From Mucor racemosus (lineage: Eukaryota > Mucoromycota > Mucoromycetes > Mucorales > Mucoraceae): DNA of 64,000 nt. A program made the position numbers and the translations under genes. The notes below the pieces were generated by a model that was not told where the DNA came from, did no database searches, and was given only the letters and a program-made list of their open reading frames with translations. The DNA lies in the NCBI GenBank assembly GCA_027405735.1, contig JAPEHQ010000018.1, positions 806,001 through 870,000 of the forward strand, written 5' to 3'. How positions within the stretch are numbered: position 1 is the first letter of the stretch; every line of letters begins with the position of its first letter. Positions 61,022 through 64,000 of this stretch are shown in pieces.

Positions 61022-62540
61022 CACTCTTTTAACATTTTAAATACAGTAAAAGTCCATATTTTTAATATCTAAATAAACGATATATTGCTTTTATTATACA
61101 GTTGAAGAAACAATTCATTATTCGTTTTCTTTTAATTATATTCTTCTTCAAGTATTATTGATCAAACATGAAAATATAGGACACAGCAGGTGGTTTTATT
61201 GGACAGAAATATCATATTTTGCTGGTGGCTTCCTCAATTCACAGCGATCTGTGAAAATAGAAATATAAATTTTTATGCAGGATATATTGGAATCATGCTT
61301 CTATGATTCAATAGTAGCATGATGATAGACGCATAAAATATGATCTTGTTTGATTTGCATGTTAAACATCATGGTTTAACAGATGTTCTAAATTGGTAAT
61401 TCGGTAATTCCTAATTCTGATAGATCGCTGCAGTTGTAAATATTAGTTTATTATTTTGTAAACTTAAAACTCATCATCCAGAGCTTAATTTCTGTATTCA
61501 CAAGATAGATCTAATTGATGGCTACTTTGCACTTTTTGTTTTAGCAAAAAACATTGATATTTCACCGAGATAACCAAAATAATAGTTTTTATCACAGCTT
61601 AAAACCTATCATCACGGGGTTCCAAAATTTATTTTAAAAAATGGACGAAAAATGATTCAAAAAACAAAATCGTTTAAATGCTCATGGACTGCAAATTAAC
61701 TCGGCCTAGCGTATTAAATAGTTTTTGTACAGTTTTAGATTTTGCATCCATCTAAATAAAAGTTAGACAAACATTCCACATTAAATTGTGCACAAAATGC
61801 AATTGAAATTTTGGAGGTTTTTTGAAGATACACATCACTTTTTATAAGCATATTTAAAATATAATAAATGAAATAATGCGCAAAAAGATTATCTATCGAT
61901 TGAGCTATTGCGGAATTCTCTAGCTGCATTTTCTGTAGAGAAAACAAGATTTTTGCCCAAGATTTTTTCAGATTCAGAATTTGGGACGAGGGTATATAAG
62001 GGAAAAATTGAAGCTAGAACTGAAAGTATATTTTTGTACACATTTTTAAGGATATCTCCACGAAAAATCAATATTTTGAAAAAAACTAAATTGGGTCTGA
62101 GAGAGCTCAATGAGCTGGATGAAATGCATGTAGAAAACATACTACTCAATTTAACCAATATTTTGAAACCTACTATAGAAATGCCAAAAAAAATGAAAAA
62201 AAATAAAAGTGCCCAAAATTTTTTTATATTAAAACATGTTATAGAGTGCTTTAAAACAAGTAAGTTTCATTATTGAAAAGTGTTAGTATAGCTTAATTAT
62301 TTTTAGAGATATGAAGCCTCAAAGTTTTCAGTCCATTAGCAGTGAAATACGCGTAAAAAATTTGAAACATTAGCACTGAAAAATTAATACCAACTGCAAA
62401 AAATAGGATATTTCCGAATGCTCGTTTTTGGATTAAAGCTGAACATCACAGGTACATTGGCATATAATTTTTTCTTGGTGTTATTTAGTGAAAACAAGAA
62501 GTAGGACAGGGATGAAAAATGAGACCCAGTTTTCAAGAAA
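61022..62540 (+). repeat. Dispersed repeat family E, copy E4
   Basis: Inverted relative to E2 and covers the same span including the junction to block G. The plus-strand frame 61908-62276 is open for 122 codons (RVYKGKIEARTES, FLRISPRKINILKKTKLGLR, ILLNLTNILKPTIEMPKK). 61284-61425 is foreign: the 3' half of the LTR family, ending tctgatagatc, replacing about 80 bp of E sequence without a clear target duplication. Confidence 0.85.
61284..61425 (+). mobile_element. LTR 3' fragment inside repeat E4
   Basis: About 140 bp nearly identical to 55872-56014 of solo LTR copy 2. The 5' half is missing and no matching direct repeat flanks it, so it arose by a deletion or template switch and not by simple insertion. 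Confidence 0.78.
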
Positions 62541-63455
62541 AAAGCAGTGAATTTCATTTATTATTGATCCTTTTTCGATATCTATATAATTGTCAAGCTC
62601 CCTTTTAAGGTTTAACAATAACGAAAACGTCATATTTAACTGAATAGCCATTATATCAAAAGCTGATATGTATATGTATATCTTATGATCCTTCTTTCTA
62701 GTCGGATATACTTCATACTGCAAAATAAGAAACGTATTTTTCACATTATGTTTCACATCATAAATATCATAACGTTCTGTTTTGAAAGCCTTTTTGAATT
62801 TCTGGCCAGCGGCAGAAGTTGATCTATGGATATGTTCCCAAGCATTTATAATGAGGTAACCTTACAAAAGTCCCAAAACAAATAAATAAAGGTACAAGAT
62901 CAAATTGTACGATTAGAGTATACTATTATATTTGTATACTTCAAATTGGTTTAGCTTTTTTGTTATACTTGTATAAAGAATACTTGGAAAGCTGAATTAT
63001 TTGTTATAACATTTTTTATATTTAAGCTTTTTCATAATTATTCAAGAGGCGATATTCGGAAACCTTCAAATGCAAAAACTGCATAATAATAGATGATCAA
63101 TAAAATCGCCAGAGTATATCTATGAGTATAACATAGTTGGAAACAATTATATAGCGCCCAAATATTTTTATGTGCAGATCATATATTCATGCAACATGTT
63201 AACGCCTTTTGGTAAAGTAGTTAAACTCCAATAACGATACACTATTGATTAAAGTGACGTTCAACCAAAAAGAACAAAACTGGAGGTTTGGCCGAACAAA
63301 GGTTGCACAACAGCAACTTCCTAGGTAACAACAGCCATCATCATCAATTACCGTAAACGTATATAAACTTGTTTCATTTTTTTTTCTTGGTTTTTCCTTT
63401 TTTTTTGTTTTTTTTCTTTTCAAAAACTTTTCTCGAGAAATAATATAAATTAAAA
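62541..63455. other. Intergenic DNA upstream of the cystatin gene
   Basis: No gene seen. The last 80 bases before the cystatin start form a pyrimidine-rich tract (about 63374-63421), comparable to the tracts before the RhoGEF and F-box starts; it is probably the core promoter or 5' UTR. Confidence 0.5.
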
Positions 63456-63978
63456 ATGTCTGACATGAAGCACAATAATATGGGTCCTGTTCGTCCCGCT
63501 GATGATGAAGCTAAAGCTGTAAGTATATATATACGTTGCCACCAAAAAGGCAAAACGGAAAGAAAAGAATTCATGGAATATTGCATTTACTTAACGCGAT
63601 TTCCTATTTCACAGGTCTTCCATGAAGTAAAGAAGCAAGTTGTTGAAAAAGTAAGTTTCAAATTAAAATGATACATGTTCCTGATATTGATCCCCCCTTG
63701 TTTTTTTTTTTTATAAATCAGCTTCATGAGGTACATACATAGTACAAAATCATTATATCATGATTATCATTTGAGCGTAACACAGGAAATTGAAAATCTA
63801 ACTGTTCTATAAACTTTTAGCTTAATCATTTGGATAATGTTCATGGCCTTCATGAATTGGATGACTTGGAGCGTATTGATTGTTATAAGCTTGTTGAATA
63901 TGCTACTGAAGAAGTTGCTTATGGTATCAACTACTTTGGCAAGATTGATTTGGGAGATGAAAAGTTTATCCACGTTAG
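63456..63978 (+). CDS. Stefin-type cystatin (intracellular cysteine protease inhibitor), partial
   Basis: Three exons are visible, 63456-63518, 63615-63650 and 63821-63978; the last ends CACGTTAG|GTAAGT, so at least one more exon lies off the right edge. The 85 visible residues start MSDMKHNNMGPVRPADDEAK, with the conserved N-terminal Gly, then a helix (AVFHEVKKQVVEKL) and the hairpin region EEVAYGINYFGKIDLGDEKF followed by IHVR, which aligns with stefin B QVVAGTNYF...VGDEDFVHLR. Stefins lack signal peptides and inhibit papain-type proteases by inserting the N-terminus and the QxVxG loop. Here the loop reads EVAYG, with Glu for the usual Gln and an aromatic residue before Gly, so inhibitory strength is uncertain. 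Phases agree (0, 0, 2). Confidence 0.85.
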
Positions 63979-64000
63979 GTAAGTATGAACACATAAATGA

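Overview
The window is nuclear DNA of an early-diverging filamentous fungus, most probably Mucoromycota and likely Mucorales. The evidence is short GT-AG introns (about 50-95 bp, often with a CTAAC branch site), very AT-rich intergenic DNA, and typical fungal genes: a type I fatty acid synthase with all domains on one chain, a tricalbin, an Ale1-type acyltransferase and a Rom2-type RhoGEF. The species cannot be named from the sequence alone.

Layout. 1-10055 (-): fused fatty acid synthase, C-terminus off the left edge. 10056-19116: gene-free DNA with old repeats, a CACTA-like MITE, a broken gag-protease relic and a solo LTR. 19117-34021: a compact gene block: tricalbin (-), SUZ-domain protein (-), peroxisomal-type ABC half transporter (-), SCAMP (-), MBOAT acyltransferase (+), DPM2 (-), DPM3 (+) and ribosomal protein eS17 (-). 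SZRD1-like, DPM2 and DPM3 are split into short exons and only appear when the introns are joined by hand. 34022-45758: a repeat block dominated by a large imperfect palindrome. 45759-49528: RhoGEF (-). 51889-53307: F-box/LRR protein (-). 53308-63455: a second repeat block. 63456 to the right edge: a stefin-type cystatin (+), cut by the window end.

Gene themes. FAS makes acyl chains, the MBOAT protein reacylates lysophospholipids, the ABCD transporter probably moves acyl-CoA into peroxisomes, tricalbin tethers ER to plasma membrane, and DPM2/DPM3 are the two small membrane subunits of dolichol-phosphate-mannose synthase. The first four are probably together by chance. The divergent DPM2-DPM3 pair looks meaningful because both encode parts of one complex.

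Repeat themes. Comparing copies inside the window dates several insertions. Three solo LTRs of one family (TGATTTATC...GATAGATCA) each have a perfect 5-bp target duplication. A 487-bp hAT-like element sits in one copy of a larger repeat (Rep1) with an 8-bp target duplication; a second Rep1 copy gives the empty site, and a third carries a 7-bp scar compatible with excision. Three Rep1 copies carry the same degraded fragment of a dynein intermediate chain gene (C-terminal WD40 part), so Rep1 appears to have captured and multiplied a host gene piece. A second noncoding-looking repeat (family E, four copies) keeps a similar open frame in several divergent copies.
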